From contig JBLDXI010000030.1 in assembly GCA_047495785.1 (NCBI GenBank), forward strand, positions 372,001-436,000: a DNA stretch of 64,000 bases, given 5' to 3'. The translations under genes and the position numbers were made by a program. Each line of letters begins with the position of its first letter. The stretch's first letter is position 1. The DNA comes from Lepidodermella squamata. Lineage: Eukaryota > Gastrotricha. Under the pieces are notes generated by a model. The model saw nothing but the letters and a program-made list of their open reading frames with translations. It did no database searches and had not been told where the DNA came from. This document shows positions 23,293 through 32,024 of the stretch, piece after piece.

Positions 23293-24814
23293 TTCAGATA
23301 TTTTAGCGTAATTGCAATCAAATAATAATGTACTGAAGTAATTACTGGAATTTTGTGATGCAAAACTGGGCAATTTATATTGCAGAGGCTATGAGTTTCC
23401 GCTGGTCGTTCTCACGCCCAAGCCGCTTCCTTGCGCTGATAAGAGGCACGCTATGTCTCAAAAAGTAGGTCGGCTTGATTGCCACTCGGGAAAAATACTA
23501 CTCAGTTTTGATGTTTCACTGCATAATGCTATTCTGCCAGGTGCCAGGTGACACGGTAAGTGAGAGGTGTAAACACCGAGTGAATAATATCAGATTAAAC
23601 GTTTGAGGTCCTGTGGACAGTGTGCAAAGTAGGATCCGGGAGCTGAGTTTCCAACTTCGAGGACTTTTCGAGAACCCAGCCGAAGCAGCCAAGGGTTCCC
23701 CTCTGTGATTTTTCCAAATGTGAATTCCCTCTGTGATGGCATGATTACGATCGGGGCGGAACCGCGCATCGAGGCCCAGTGCAAGATCCGAGAATTCGAC
23801 GAGACAGGCGGTGATGAAATGAGCGACAGAATCGACGGTAAATTCAGGTTTCGGGGCCATTATTGCCGAGGGAAGTTCAAATGATTTCTCTTTGGATTTT
23901 GTCATTTTCGAGCGTCTTGCTATCCTGCAGCAGGGTTCTGGGTTGTTGCTGCAACTCTTGCTTGTAAGTCTTTGGCCGTTATCTGAAAGTTGCCTACCGC
24001 CTGAAGATGCTTTGTGGTTGTCTTTGATCGAGCCCTGCAACATTCGAGCACATGGAAGGTTAGTTTGGAACGCTGAGGATCCAGTTAGGGCTGCATAGCG
24101 AAATCAGTAAACGAGCAAAAGCGAGCAAACGCAGCCTTTCTGCGAAATATACTTTACTAAAACTTCCTGGAATTAAGCAATCTTGAATGGCTCAGAATAC
24201 AGAAACACTTTTCTTGTACGAATGACTGTATGAATCGAGGTTCCGCAGGAACCGAAGATGATAGATTCACAATTTTCGCGACTTTAATGGTCAGTTGGAA
24301 GGAAGTTTGCGTGGAAGCGTTTAACTGGTCGAGTAAGCACGAGTTATTTGGAATAACAGGTTTTGATGAGAAAAGCCGACGTGCCGAAAGCCGAAATTCA
24401 GCCTAGTTAACTACTTCCGAAGCGGATTGGTCAGCAGTGATTTCAGCGGACAATTTATACCAGCTTTTGTGAAATTGAGTAAAGATTCGGATACAATTTG
24501 AGAAGCTAATAATTAGATACCCAGCTTTTTCAAGCTTCCGTTCGACATATTCACACGTGCAGATCCATAATAGAGCCGTACATTGAAACACCGCCTTCCA
24601 GATGCAATCAGCTGGATTCGCATAGATCTGCAAACATTCAATAAGCAGAGCCATATGTGGCAATTTATCGCAGCAAGAGCGGCGAACAGAAGTGTCAGAG
24701 CAAGAGCGGCCACTCGCTACGACGCTATTTCATAGTCCCACCTAGATTTTCCTAATTTTCCTATCCTAATTTGCTATCCTATCCTATCATAATGTCCTGA
24801 GTTTTCGCTAATAC
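23293..24814. other. Intergenic with a MITE-like fragment
   Basis: Holds the upstream region of knot-peptide copy A, including a CTGATAAG site at 23436. From 23618 to about 23735 it resembles the left part of the MITE at 36340 (cagtgtgc-aagtaggatccgggagctgag). A long minus-strand open frame at 23516-24043 runs through this repeat and has no recognisable domain. Confidence 0.5.
23618..23735 (+). repeat. Fragment related to the MITE at 36340
   Basis: Starts cagtgtgcaaagtaggatccgggagctgag and shares the downstream gccgaag...aagggttccc...ctgtgattttt blocks with the 36340-36505 element. I could not find the matching right terminus, so it is probably a truncated copy. Confidence 0.55.
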
Positions 24815-24820
24815 GAGTAC
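24815..24820 (+). repeat. Left 6-bp target-site duplication of the Polinton
   Basis: gagtac immediately precedes the element start AGTAGTAAGA. The same six bases follow the element at 47578-47583. Confidence 0.92.
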
Positions 24821-25199
24821 AGTAGTAAGAAATACCGATACTAGCCCGGGCAGCCGGCCAGGTGAATATGACCTGATAACTCGAATTAAATTAAATTGAA
24901 ATTCAAGTGACACCGCGTAAATGGGCGGGGGTCTTGTCCGTCTGGGTTTGGTGGGGTAGGGCCCGCACCACCGGGCGGACCGGGTAGTTCAAACCCCGCC
25001 CCTTTTCAAGCGATGATGAATCGATAATAACGGGAGTGGTTTCAATCTTTCTCTTCAAGCGAAATTCAGTTCCTAGTGTCTCATCACACGACTGGTTCAG
25101 CTGGCAGCGATGATCGATGACCTGAAAACTGAAATAGGGTGATTCAATTGACGCGGTGTTAATGCCTTGAAACAAAATGGCGTCCCGGGCGCTGTACAT
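24821..25199 (+). repeat. Left TIR of the Polinton (379 bp)
   Basis: Reverse complement of 47199-47577 with three mismatches by eye, all near the inner edge. It contains a G-rich block (gggcgggggtcttgtccg). A 98-codon open frame reads outward through each TIR; because it is the same palindromic DNA it is probably not a gene. Confidence 0.93.
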
Positions 25200-25283
25200 G
25201 AACGAATAAATCTAACTTTATTCTCCCAGAGCAAAATTTCTCTCAAAGCGATATTGCTCTTGAACCGAAAGTGGGACGACATC

Positions 25284-25761
25284 TTATTTTATTGCAATAT
25301 ATAGAAGGGTCAAACAGAGTGATAGTGCAGGCTTGATCACACCGCTACGAGGGCCGCCGTTCTTTTTGCTTGCCCAAATAGGACCGCAGTCCAAAGTTTC
25401 GGTGTTGCAAAAGTCAGTACAACACTGGCAATAAGTTCCGGAACCATTCATTGTCAAATTAAGATAACTGACTCCCGAAGAGCAAGGCGGACTGTTCTTG
25501 TCAACGCAAGTGTATTGAACGAAGCCTGCGTTGCCTCCTTCGAACGAATAGGCCACTTTCTAATAACGGGAAGATGAAAAATTTCAAGCATGATGCAGCC
25601 ATACATACCACACATTGAATGCAGCCGGTGGATGATCCTATCCCTGCCTGCTGCGTTCCTGTTAATGTTGAGTAGTAGCTCCCCTTAAAGTTTTGGAATC
25701 CCTGATAGCAGTTCAAAGCATGAATGATGGGCAACTGAGTGAGAATAAGAAATAACAGCAT
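25284..25761 (-). CDS. Ly6/uPAR-like three-finger protein A, GPI-anchor type (two exons), inside the Polinton
   Basis: Exons 25761-25609 and 25559-25284 (142 aa). Signal peptide MLLFLILTQLPIIHA, then LNCYQGF (the typical L-x-C-Y start), spaced Cys including GCIQC and YTC, and a CQCCTDFCN ending, the CC-x3-CN signature of three-finger Ly6 domains. A hydrophobic tail (SLCLTLLYIAI) fits a GPI signal. The gene lies 85 bp inside the left TIR and is divergent to the next Ly6-like gene with a 167-bp shared upstream region. Such proteins sit on the outer cell surface and bind protein partners. It seems to be cargo captured from an animal genome. Confidence 0.82.
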
Positions 25762-25928
25762 TTTTGCAGTTGAACGTAGACTGATAATAAACAGATGGCA
25801 TAATGCTGTGGCTTGATGCTTCGTTGCCTGGCTACAGTCTCCCAGTCGCTATGGGGAAAATCGATTTGCAGCTGCTCTCACCACGAACGCCGTCAGTGCG
25901 ATAGCTTGGTACATTTATTGTCGTTGAC

Positions 25929-26485
25929 ATGATCCTATCGATTCTATATTTTCTTACATCTCTCCATGCGGTCCTTTGTAAGTTATAAACATCATCAGTT
26001 TTACCGCTTACTTAATCAGTTGCATAGGTTTGTCATGCTACTCATATAGCAGTGTCAGTCCCGGGAGCACACTCGGAATAGCAAAAAGCGAGTGCGATGC
26101 TTGCTGGGCTTTTCAAACTGTCACGACCGACTGTGACACCACCTCTGCCACGAGAGTTGATCTTTTCATGCAATGTGCATGTCGAGCTGGATCCACTACC
26201 TGTACAGGTGTGAGACTCAAACAAGATCAATATTGTGGATTCCAAAACTTGACGACAAATACGTGCTGGGGAGCTGTGAAGGAATGTGTTTGTTGCTCAA
26301 ATTACTGCAATCATGAAAATTTCTGCATTCCACCAACCGATAAAAAGTTTTACCTTCTTACGACAGCACCTCCAAGCGATACTACGTCACAGTCAAGTGG
26401 ACGAAACACCTCTAACGCTTTAAACTTCAGATTCCTCACCGCAATAATTCCAGCTATAATCCTGATCTCGCTTCATTCAATTTAA
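25929..26485 (+). CDS. Ly6/uPAR-like three-finger protein B, GPI-anchor type (two exons), inside the Polinton
   Basis: Exons 25929-25977 and 26028-26485 (168 aa). Signal peptide MILSILYFLTSLHAVL, then CLSCYSY, many Cys (CDACW, CACRAG, CWGAVKECVCC) and the Ly6-type end CVCCSNYCN, followed by a Ser/Thr stretch and a hydrophobic tail (FLTAIIPAIILISLHSI), as in GPI-anchored proteins. The intron splits the signal peptide from the domain, common in this family. Divergent partner of the gene at 25284-25761; the two are only distantly alike. Confidence 0.8.
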
Positions 26486-26570
26486 ATTACGCGAAACAAA
26501 TAATTTCCTGAATAAGTTTATTCTTGATGACAGTTTTGCGTCTCCATATATGCCTATTCACAAAATTTGA

Positions 26571-26715
26571 AAAAATAAAAAAGTTGAGACGCGAGTTGGA
26601 ATCGAACCAGTTACTTTATTCATACAACAAATTTGAAAAAGTTAAAAAAACTTGTGACGCGAGATGGAGTCGAACCGCATCCTTTATAAGCATTATAAGA
26701 AAGCGCATTTTTGTG
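26571..26715 (-). repeat. Tandem pair of tRNA-like (B-box) units, ~73 bp each
   Basis: The two halves share tttgaaaaa...gacgcgag-tgga-tcgaacc. On the minus strand each has a perfect pol III B box: GGTTCGATTCC and GGTTCGACTCC. The acceptor and T stems do not pair well, so these are not functional tRNAs but tRNA-derived (SINE-like) sequence. Confidence 0.5.
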
Positions 26716-26719
26716 TGTA

Positions 26720-27052
26720 CACTGTGGCGTAGTGGATAAAGCGTCTGCCCTAGCAGACAGGCCGTACCTAGGCCTTAAACGGGGAGTGATGCCGCTAACG
26801 TGTTTGCCCAGGCGGTTAAACTGAGCAACGTCCTGGTACCGACGTAAAAAGGTCCCGTCCAAAGACGTAAAACTAAAACGACCTTGGTAGCGTCGAAAAA
26901 CCTATCACGACATTTGTGAGGTCGTTAAAACTTCTATGTTAGGGAGATGAGCAACCAGTTCTCCACTGCGGTGAAAACTGCATGTTTTAAACTGGAAGGA
27001 AAGTCGTAGAAGACCTTCAGGCATCACGGGGCGGAGACTTTTGCTTTCGCAA
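26720..27052 (+). repeat. Possible tRNA-derived SINE body
   Basis: TGGCGTAGTGG at 26725-26735 matches the pol III A box and is followed by a perfect small stem, gtctgc-ccta-gcagac. No clear B box follows at tRNA spacing. The rest up to about 27050 is non-coding. Assignment to a SINE is tentative. Confidence 0.35.
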
Positions 27053-27103
27053 TTTTTATTTACAGCATTATATAAAGTAATAACAAGTATATAGGTTGGG
27101 CCT

Positions 27104-27185
27104 CGTCCCGTAGCTCAGTGGTTCACGCACTGGGCTTTCCGTTTTGAGGGTCGGGTTCGAGTCCACACTGAAACAGAGAATTTTT
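27104..27185 (+). repeat. tRNA-like element with A box, B box and T-run
   Basis: A box TAGCTCAGTGG at 27111-27121 and perfect B box GGTTCGAGTCC at 27154-27164, with near-normal tRNA spacing, then a TTTTT terminator-like run near 27181. The 5' and 3' acceptor strands do not pair, so a functional tRNA is unlikely. Confidence 0.45.
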
Positions 27186-27280
27186 CTTTCTTTTCTTCTC
27201 TTTCTTCTTCTTTCTCTTTCTCTTTCTTCTTCTTCTTTCTCTTTCTCTTTCTTCTTCTTTCTCTTCTTTTCTTTCTTTAG
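27181..27280 (+). repeat. CT-rich (TTTC)n microsatellite
   Basis: About 100 bp of near-pure pyrimidine (ttctttctctttc units). It follows the tRNA-like element directly and could be its tail. Confidence 0.85.
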
Positions 27281-27281
27281 A

Positions 27282-27560
27282 TTAAAACTTTTGCTTTTTC
27301 ATTATCCAACTTCCACGATCCGTACTTTCAATAATATGACTGCTCAGAAGCGAATTAGATTGTCGAATTTCGCCCACTTCACGAGAATTCAAACAGTAAA
27401 AGTCATTTATAATATTCAGTAATATATTATTCTCCTCGGTGAAATCGAACACCCAGCCGTAGCAATTATCCATGTACATATCCAATTTCGATAAATAGAA
27501 CTGAAGGCTTTTGAGTTCCTGAGGGCTTTTGGGGTACTTGATCATTTGCTCCATTTTCAC
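27282..27560 (-). CDS. Small Polinton ORF, unrecognised (92 aa)
   Basis: Starts 27 bp after the polymerase stop on the same strand, consistent with a compact element gene. It is acidic and Tyr/Leu-rich (LQFYLSKLDMYMDNCYGW) with no signal peptide. The stop falls at the edge of the pyrimidine repeat. I recognise no domain. Confidence 0.5.
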   Translation of the reverse strand: MKMEQMIKYPKSPQELKSLQFYLSKLDMYMDNCYGWVFDFTEENNILLNIINDFYCLNSREVGEIRQSNSLLSSHIIESTDRGSWIMKKQKF

Positions 27561-27587
27561 CTTATCTTATAAGCCTCACTGCTTTAA

Positions 27588-30500
27588 CTAAAAGAGGGAA
27601 TCGCTACTTCTCATCAGCTGCATGAAATCAATCATGAAATGGCCGTGCGCGAAAGTGTTGATGCCATCATCACTGACCCATCGCTTATCATCATAGGGAC
27701 ACAGGGCAACCTTGGAACTTTGCATCGTAACTAAATTATGGGAGAATGATCGAATCTGATTGAAATTTATATTGACTACTTTCTTGTTCTTCACGCAATC
27801 CCTGTAATGGTCGAATGTCAGCTTCGACTTCACGCCCTGCCGCTTAACTCCCTTCGCCTTTTTTATTTCATCTTTTTCTGAGTACAAAATTGCATAGACC
27901 TTGGATCGTGCCCCGGCGAATTCTCGTATTACACGTCCCTTTGCTTCGTCTTTAAATACGCCGTTAGTTTTACAGTTGACAGTTGAGAATAGGAAGTGAT
28001 CTTTAGGATAATCAGAGAAATCGAATAGGTTTTCGATAGGTTTCATGTCTGTGTAAACGTCTTCAGTTGTGATATGGTAGCACAACGAATCTGTGTCTGT
28101 GAAAAGAAGCTTAGCTTTGTCGCCGTACTTTCGTTTGATGACATTGTAGTGGAAGTCGTACATATGCACCTTGGACAAATCCAAAATGGCTGCTCCAACG
28201 ATAATTGGTCGATCATAAAAGATCTCAGTTTTTGCCATTTCCACGCTGAACAGCTCGTCACTTATCTTCTTAGCGTCCTTGAATGTTGGTTTGTTTACTA
28301 GTTTCTGAAGCTTCTTAGGGCAAGTAACCAGTTTTAAGTCAATGCGATTCCGAACGTTCTCACAAGTTTTACCGAAAATGACGTTATTCATCAGTTTGAA
28401 AAACCCCTTCTCAAATTCGTTGCTAGCCTCTTTTCGCTTTCGAGTATTGAATGCGATATAGGGCTCGGCCCAATTGCTCTGTTTGAACTTCAAAGCTCGG
28501 TGCACCTTTTTCAGAACTAAACCATTATCAAGAGCTTGCTGTAGCGCGCGATAGTGCATGACGTAATGTTTCTTGTCGTTCAGATTTTGTGTTAGCTTTT
28601 TCACCTTCGCCGGCCGGTTTAGTCCTAATTGCTTATGCAGATCTTGCATGTGAGGGCTCGGTTCGCAAAGAATATGCTCTGGACAGAACGGATAGTCATT
28701 ATGTGAGTCATGAAGCCTTGCAGGATAGTCGATATCAACCTCCAGCATGTACCCGAATTCGTCTTTGGCCCCAAGTGACTTCACGAAATCTTTGGTGATT
28801 GCTTCAGGACCAATCCATTCGAAGTCTTTCTGCGGTAACCACTGGGTCATCGCGAAAGAATAAAGCGCGTTGGCGTCCCAATACATTATAAACGATTTCG
28901 GAGCATTTGCGTCATAGTCTGTCATCCCTTCGTTATTAGCCTTCGCGTACCTCCCAGGAATAACAGCTATACCGCCTCTTATGCCTTTTTCAACGAATTC
29001 AAGCATCTCCTTATTATCAAAGAGATCCAGTTCAACACGTGTGTATTTCAGCATCGCGTCCCAACTTAACCCAGGTGCACCTAAATAATGCGCCGGGTCC
29101 AGATCGTAATAGCTTATGCAGGTGTCTCGAAAACTGTCAAAACAATCTGCTAACAAGAGAACATCTGTTTTCAAATACAGGTCGTGGTAGTCTTTCAGAG
29201 TTTTGCAATTCAGTTTTGTCCAAACGGCTTGTGCGTGTTCATAATCCTCGTCAGATATAGAAGTTATTTCGATTTTGTTATCATCAAGCGAACAAGAATT
29301 TAGTCTGTTTGAGAAATGCGACTTATTCGGTAGCTGAGTTTCATTCAGTTTGTCGAGGCTATCTATATAATCGTACGGATAAACTCCCTTTCGAAGCAGC
29401 AGGGATCTTTGTTCAGTTGTGAACTTAGAAAGCTGTTCATCAAAATGAGCGAATCTCTTTCCCGATTTTTTCAGATTACTGACTATTTGGTCCAGGCTTT
29501 CACTCATAAACTGAAACGAATCGATAAATCGAAGTTTGCCTATACTAAAACTTAAATACTTTTCCGAGGAATTAGCTATGACGTCAATCGTCAACAGGTT
29601 TGGTCTTTTCTTTTTGTCTTCTTTTTTGAAATTTGCAATCTTTTCTCCATTGATTTCGTTTATCAAGTGCGAATCGTACCCACTCAGGTTATGAAAAACA
29701 ACCGGGATGAAAGAATGCTTGAGATTCAAATTCAGATTGCAGGCATTATGAGCAGCTCCTCTGAAACGGCCTGTAAGATGGTCATGATCGCGGACTTTAT
29801 CGTCGCCCAAGGCGCTTCGGCAAACATGGCAGTGCTGTGCATTATCATAACTTTGTTGCTCTGGTTGAGATAACACCATGTCTTTATTGGTTTCCTGGAT
29901 AAATTTCCTCAAACTGTATTGCTTTTTAATCAAGAATCTCAGGAACTGCTCCGCACAATTTGCCCCTTGAAACTGCCAATACTTCGAACGGATCTCAGGT
30001 ACCTTACTAGCCAGTAAACATCCGAAGGAATTCGCAACATGCTTCTGATAAATCAAGGACCTACCCTTTTGAACATCGGAATTCGTTAGCGTAGTCTCCG
30101 CATCACAATAGAAAACAAACGGTACTTCAAGCTGCTTGTAGTAATTTTTGAAAATAACTCGGCTACCTTTCGGAGGAAACTTCACTATGACGTTGCCATT
30201 TACTATGCAATTATGCTCTTTAAGCTTTATTTCGCTGTCGAATCCAGTCAGACACTGTAAGCACCAATGCTTTTTGTGCTGATCAGAACTAGGCAGCAAC
30301 CGGCTCAAATTTTTTATCCAGCTGAAGTGTGCTATCACCTTAGCACCGTCTCTGAGAGTAGTTCGCAGTAGGTTAACTTCTTGGGCGTACGGTTTCTTCG
30401 ACGCGTAGTATGAAATAAGGCGATGGCAACCATCTTTTTCTTTGTATTCAATCACGTTGATCTTTATCCTATTCTGATCTTCAAGATTTGAAATATCGTT

Positions 30501-31607
30501 CCACGAAATGGGAAACTTGATACCGTCATGTTTCAGTTCATTTTTAAATAACTTGTACTTGGATGTTTCCTGTGCATTTTTATCTACTGGATGCAAGCAA
30601 GCCAGCATGCTCCAGATTATGCATTCATCGTCGGTGTTTTTAACATTTATAACGGCCTTTTTATCAGCAATAAACTTCGGTGTTGGAATGTAAGATCCTG
30701 TCCCTAACGGGCAGTAGCTGAAAGCACAAACACGGAGTCGCGAAATGTTTTGAAAGATCCATCCGGAGCCGCGCTGCTCGTAATTCTCAATGGCACCACC
30801 AAGTTGAGAGAAGTGTTGGTCTACAACGCTCCCTATGTCATCATATTTCCTGATAACTGGGGCAGCCTTTACAGCGGAAGACCATTTATGTTCTGATTTA
30901 CTATTGTTGTCTTTTTTCCAATTCAAATCAGCGTTAAACACGATTTTGATGTTATCATTTTGCTCTAATTTTTCTTGCACGTAGTTAACAACTGATTCCC
31001 TAGCCTTTTCGGTAAATAGATGGAAATCACTTCCTGAATTATGAGCTTCAATGTCTAACCTATAAAGGATATTCTTGAAATGCTCGGGATTTTTCTGCTC
31101 ATTAAATTCCATGTAATTGTTATCCTCAAGAGAGTTAATCCGCTCGATATAATTGTAGCCTTCGGCAATCAACTTGTTGTACGTTGGTCCACCCCATTTG
31201 ATGAATTTCAAAGTCTTAGGATTTATGACATGATTTTCTTTCTGCCCTCTGAACACCATTTCACCAGCAGCATTCAAGAAATAGCCATCTTTACGCAGCC
31301 TCTGATAGTCCTGGCTGCCCCTTTTTATCTTTCTAACACCTCGTTTCATAAGCTGATTATTCGCTTCGTCATAGAAAAACTCCTTTTCAAGTTTTTTGAA
31401 GTTGGACGAACCGATAGAAATATATTTGTTTGTGATAGGATTTAATACTGTTTTCCGTTGGGTTCTCTCGTAAGGCATCCCACCCTTCGTCCAACGGTTA
31501 TCTTTTAATTCAAAACCCTTCCTCAATAGCGCATTGTATGCTCGGCCACCAACCTTAATACGACGACCGTTAGGTCCCATTACATTGGTTTCACTGTTGT
31601 CGGTCAT
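27588..31607 (-). CDS. Protein-primed-type family B DNA polymerase (Polinton PolB)
   Basis: 1339 aa, intact. Residues 8-155 hold four repeats of an N-P-x-T-x-x-x-I-x-x-G-x-x-Y-x-x-L type module. A C2H2-like finger (CLQCLTGF...HNC) is near 449-467. Exo motifs: YCDAETT (~500-506), VFHNLSGYDSHL (~638-649), YLKTDVLLLAD (~811-821). A Cys/His block, CHVCRSALGDDKVRDHDHL (~593-611) followed by NACNLN, resembles endonuclease VII/HNH zinc motifs of these polymerases. Polymerase motifs: A, YWDANALYS (~909-917); B, FKLMNNVIFGKT (~1070-1081); C, FTDTDS (~1169-1174). It replicates the element. Catalytic Asp residues are all present. Divergent from the small AT-hook gene at 31700. Confidence 0.95.
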   Translation of the reverse strand: MTDNSETNVMGPNGRRIKVGGRAYNALLRKGFELKDNRWTKGGMPYERTQRKTVLNPITNKYISIGSSNFKKLEKEFFYDEANNQLMKRGVRKIKRGSQDYQRLRKDGYFLNAAGEMVFRGQKENHVINPKTLKFIKWGGPTYNKLIAEGYNYIERINSLEDNNYMEFNEQKNPEHFKNILYRLDIEAHNSGSDFHLFTEKARESVVNYVQEKLEQNDNIKIVFNADLNWKKDNNSKSEHKWSSAVKAAPVIRKYDDIGSVVDQHFSQLGGAIENYEQRGSGWIFQNISRLRVCAFSYCPLGTGSYIPTPKFIADKKAVINVKNTDDECIIWSMLACLHPVDKNAQETSKYKLFKNELKHDGIKFPISWNDISNLEDQNRIKINVIEYKEKDGCHRLISYYASKKPYAQEVNLLRTTLRDGAKVIAHFSWIKNLSRLLPSSDQHKKHWCLQCLTGFDSEIKLKEHNCIVNGNVIVKFPPKGSRVIFKNYYKQLEVPFVFYCDAETTLTNSDVQKGRSLIYQKHVANSFGCLLASKVPEIRSKYWQFQGANCAEQFLRFLIKKQYSLRKFIQETNKDMVLSQPEQQSYDNAQHCHVCRSALGDDKVRDHDHLTGRFRGAAHNACNLNLNLKHSFIPVVFHNLSGYDSHLINEINGEKIANFKKEDKKKRPNLLTIDVIANSSEKYLSFSIGKLRFIDSFQFMSESLDQIVSNLKKSGKRFAHFDEQLSKFTTEQRSLLLRKGVYPYDYIDSLDKLNETQLPNKSHFSNRLNSCSLDDNKIEITSISDEDYEHAQAVWTKLNCKTLKDYHDLYLKTDVLLLADCFDSFRDTCISYYDLDPAHYLGAPGLSWDAMLKYTRVELDLFDNKEMLEFVEKGIRGGIAVIPGRYAKANNEGMTDYDANAPKSFIMYWDANALYSFAMTQWLPQKDFEWIGPEAITKDFVKSLGAKDEFGYMLEVDIDYPARLHDSHNDYPFCPEHILCEPSPHMQDLHKQLGLNRPAKVKKLTQNLNDKKHYVMHYRALQQALDNGLVLKKVHRALKFKQSNWAEPYIAFNTRKRKEASNEFEKGFFKLMNNVIFGKTCENVRNRIDLKLVTCPKKLQKLVNKPTFKDAKKISDELFSVEMAKTEIFYDRPIIVGAAILDLSKVHMYDFHYNVIKRKYGDKAKLLFTDTDSLCYHITTEDVYTDMKPIENLFDFSDYPKDHFLFSTVNCKTNGVFKDEAKGRVIREFAGARSKVYAILYSEKDEIKKAKGVKRQGVKSKLTFDHYRDCVKNKKVVNINFNQIRSFSHNLVTMQSSKVALCPYDDKRWVSDDGINTFAHGHFMIDFMQLMRSSDSLF

Positions 31608-31699
31608 GATTGTATATATTATACTAAGAAAATAATCTTTAAGTAATTTTCCGCAATTGAAGAAAATCTTATATAGTTTTTTTCTAATGATAATATATA

Positions 31700-31999
31700 A
31701 TGACTACAAACACGATTAAGCAAAGAGGTCGCCCGAAGAAATATCTGACTGAAGAAGAACGCGAGACAGGCTATCGTGATCAGCATCGTATAGCTTGCAA
31801 AAACTACTGGAAGAAAACTATGGAAGTTGTTAGAGCAAGTCGTGGACAGGGAAAATGTCATGAAGTAACTTCACAAATGGAAGGAGCGATCACAAGTGAC
31901 AGAATGTGTGAGCCTAAGCCTGAAAACCTTACGACGAAGGATATAGAGGAAATTATAAATCAAATGTTGGCAACAAAACTGCAAAAATTGCTCTCATAG
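31700..31999 (+). CDS. Small AT-hook protein of the Polinton (99 aa)
   Basis: Starts MTTNTIKQRGRPKKYLTEEE; RGRPKK is a perfect AT-hook core that binds the minor groove of AT-rich DNA. The rest is charged and helical. It lies head-to-head with the polymerase (92 bp between starts) and tail-to-tail with the integrase ORF. An atatata box sits directly before the ATG. Role unknown; perhaps DNA packaging or regulation. Confidence 0.65.
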   Translation: MTTNTIKQRGRPKKYLTEEERETGYRDQHRIACKNYWKKTMEVVRASRGQGKCHEVTSQMEGAITSDRMCEPKPENLTTKDIEEIINQMLATKLQKLLS

Positions 32000-32024
32000 G
32001 CTTCACTGTGCGGTCATGATTGAA

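Noticed and set aside
23516-24043. 175-codon minus-strand open frame
   Set aside because: Runs through MITE-like sequence, has no domain or splice support.
24903-25199. 98-aa ORF in the left TIR, repeated at 47199-47495
   Set aside because: Same DNA in both TIRs, no known domain; kept only as a low-interest finding, not as a gene.
27104-27176. Functional tRNA gene
   Set aside because: A and B boxes are good but acceptor, anticodon and T stems do not pair.
27144-27422. Plus-strand ORF rich in Ser, Phe and Leu
   Set aside because: Translation of the CT-rich microsatellite.
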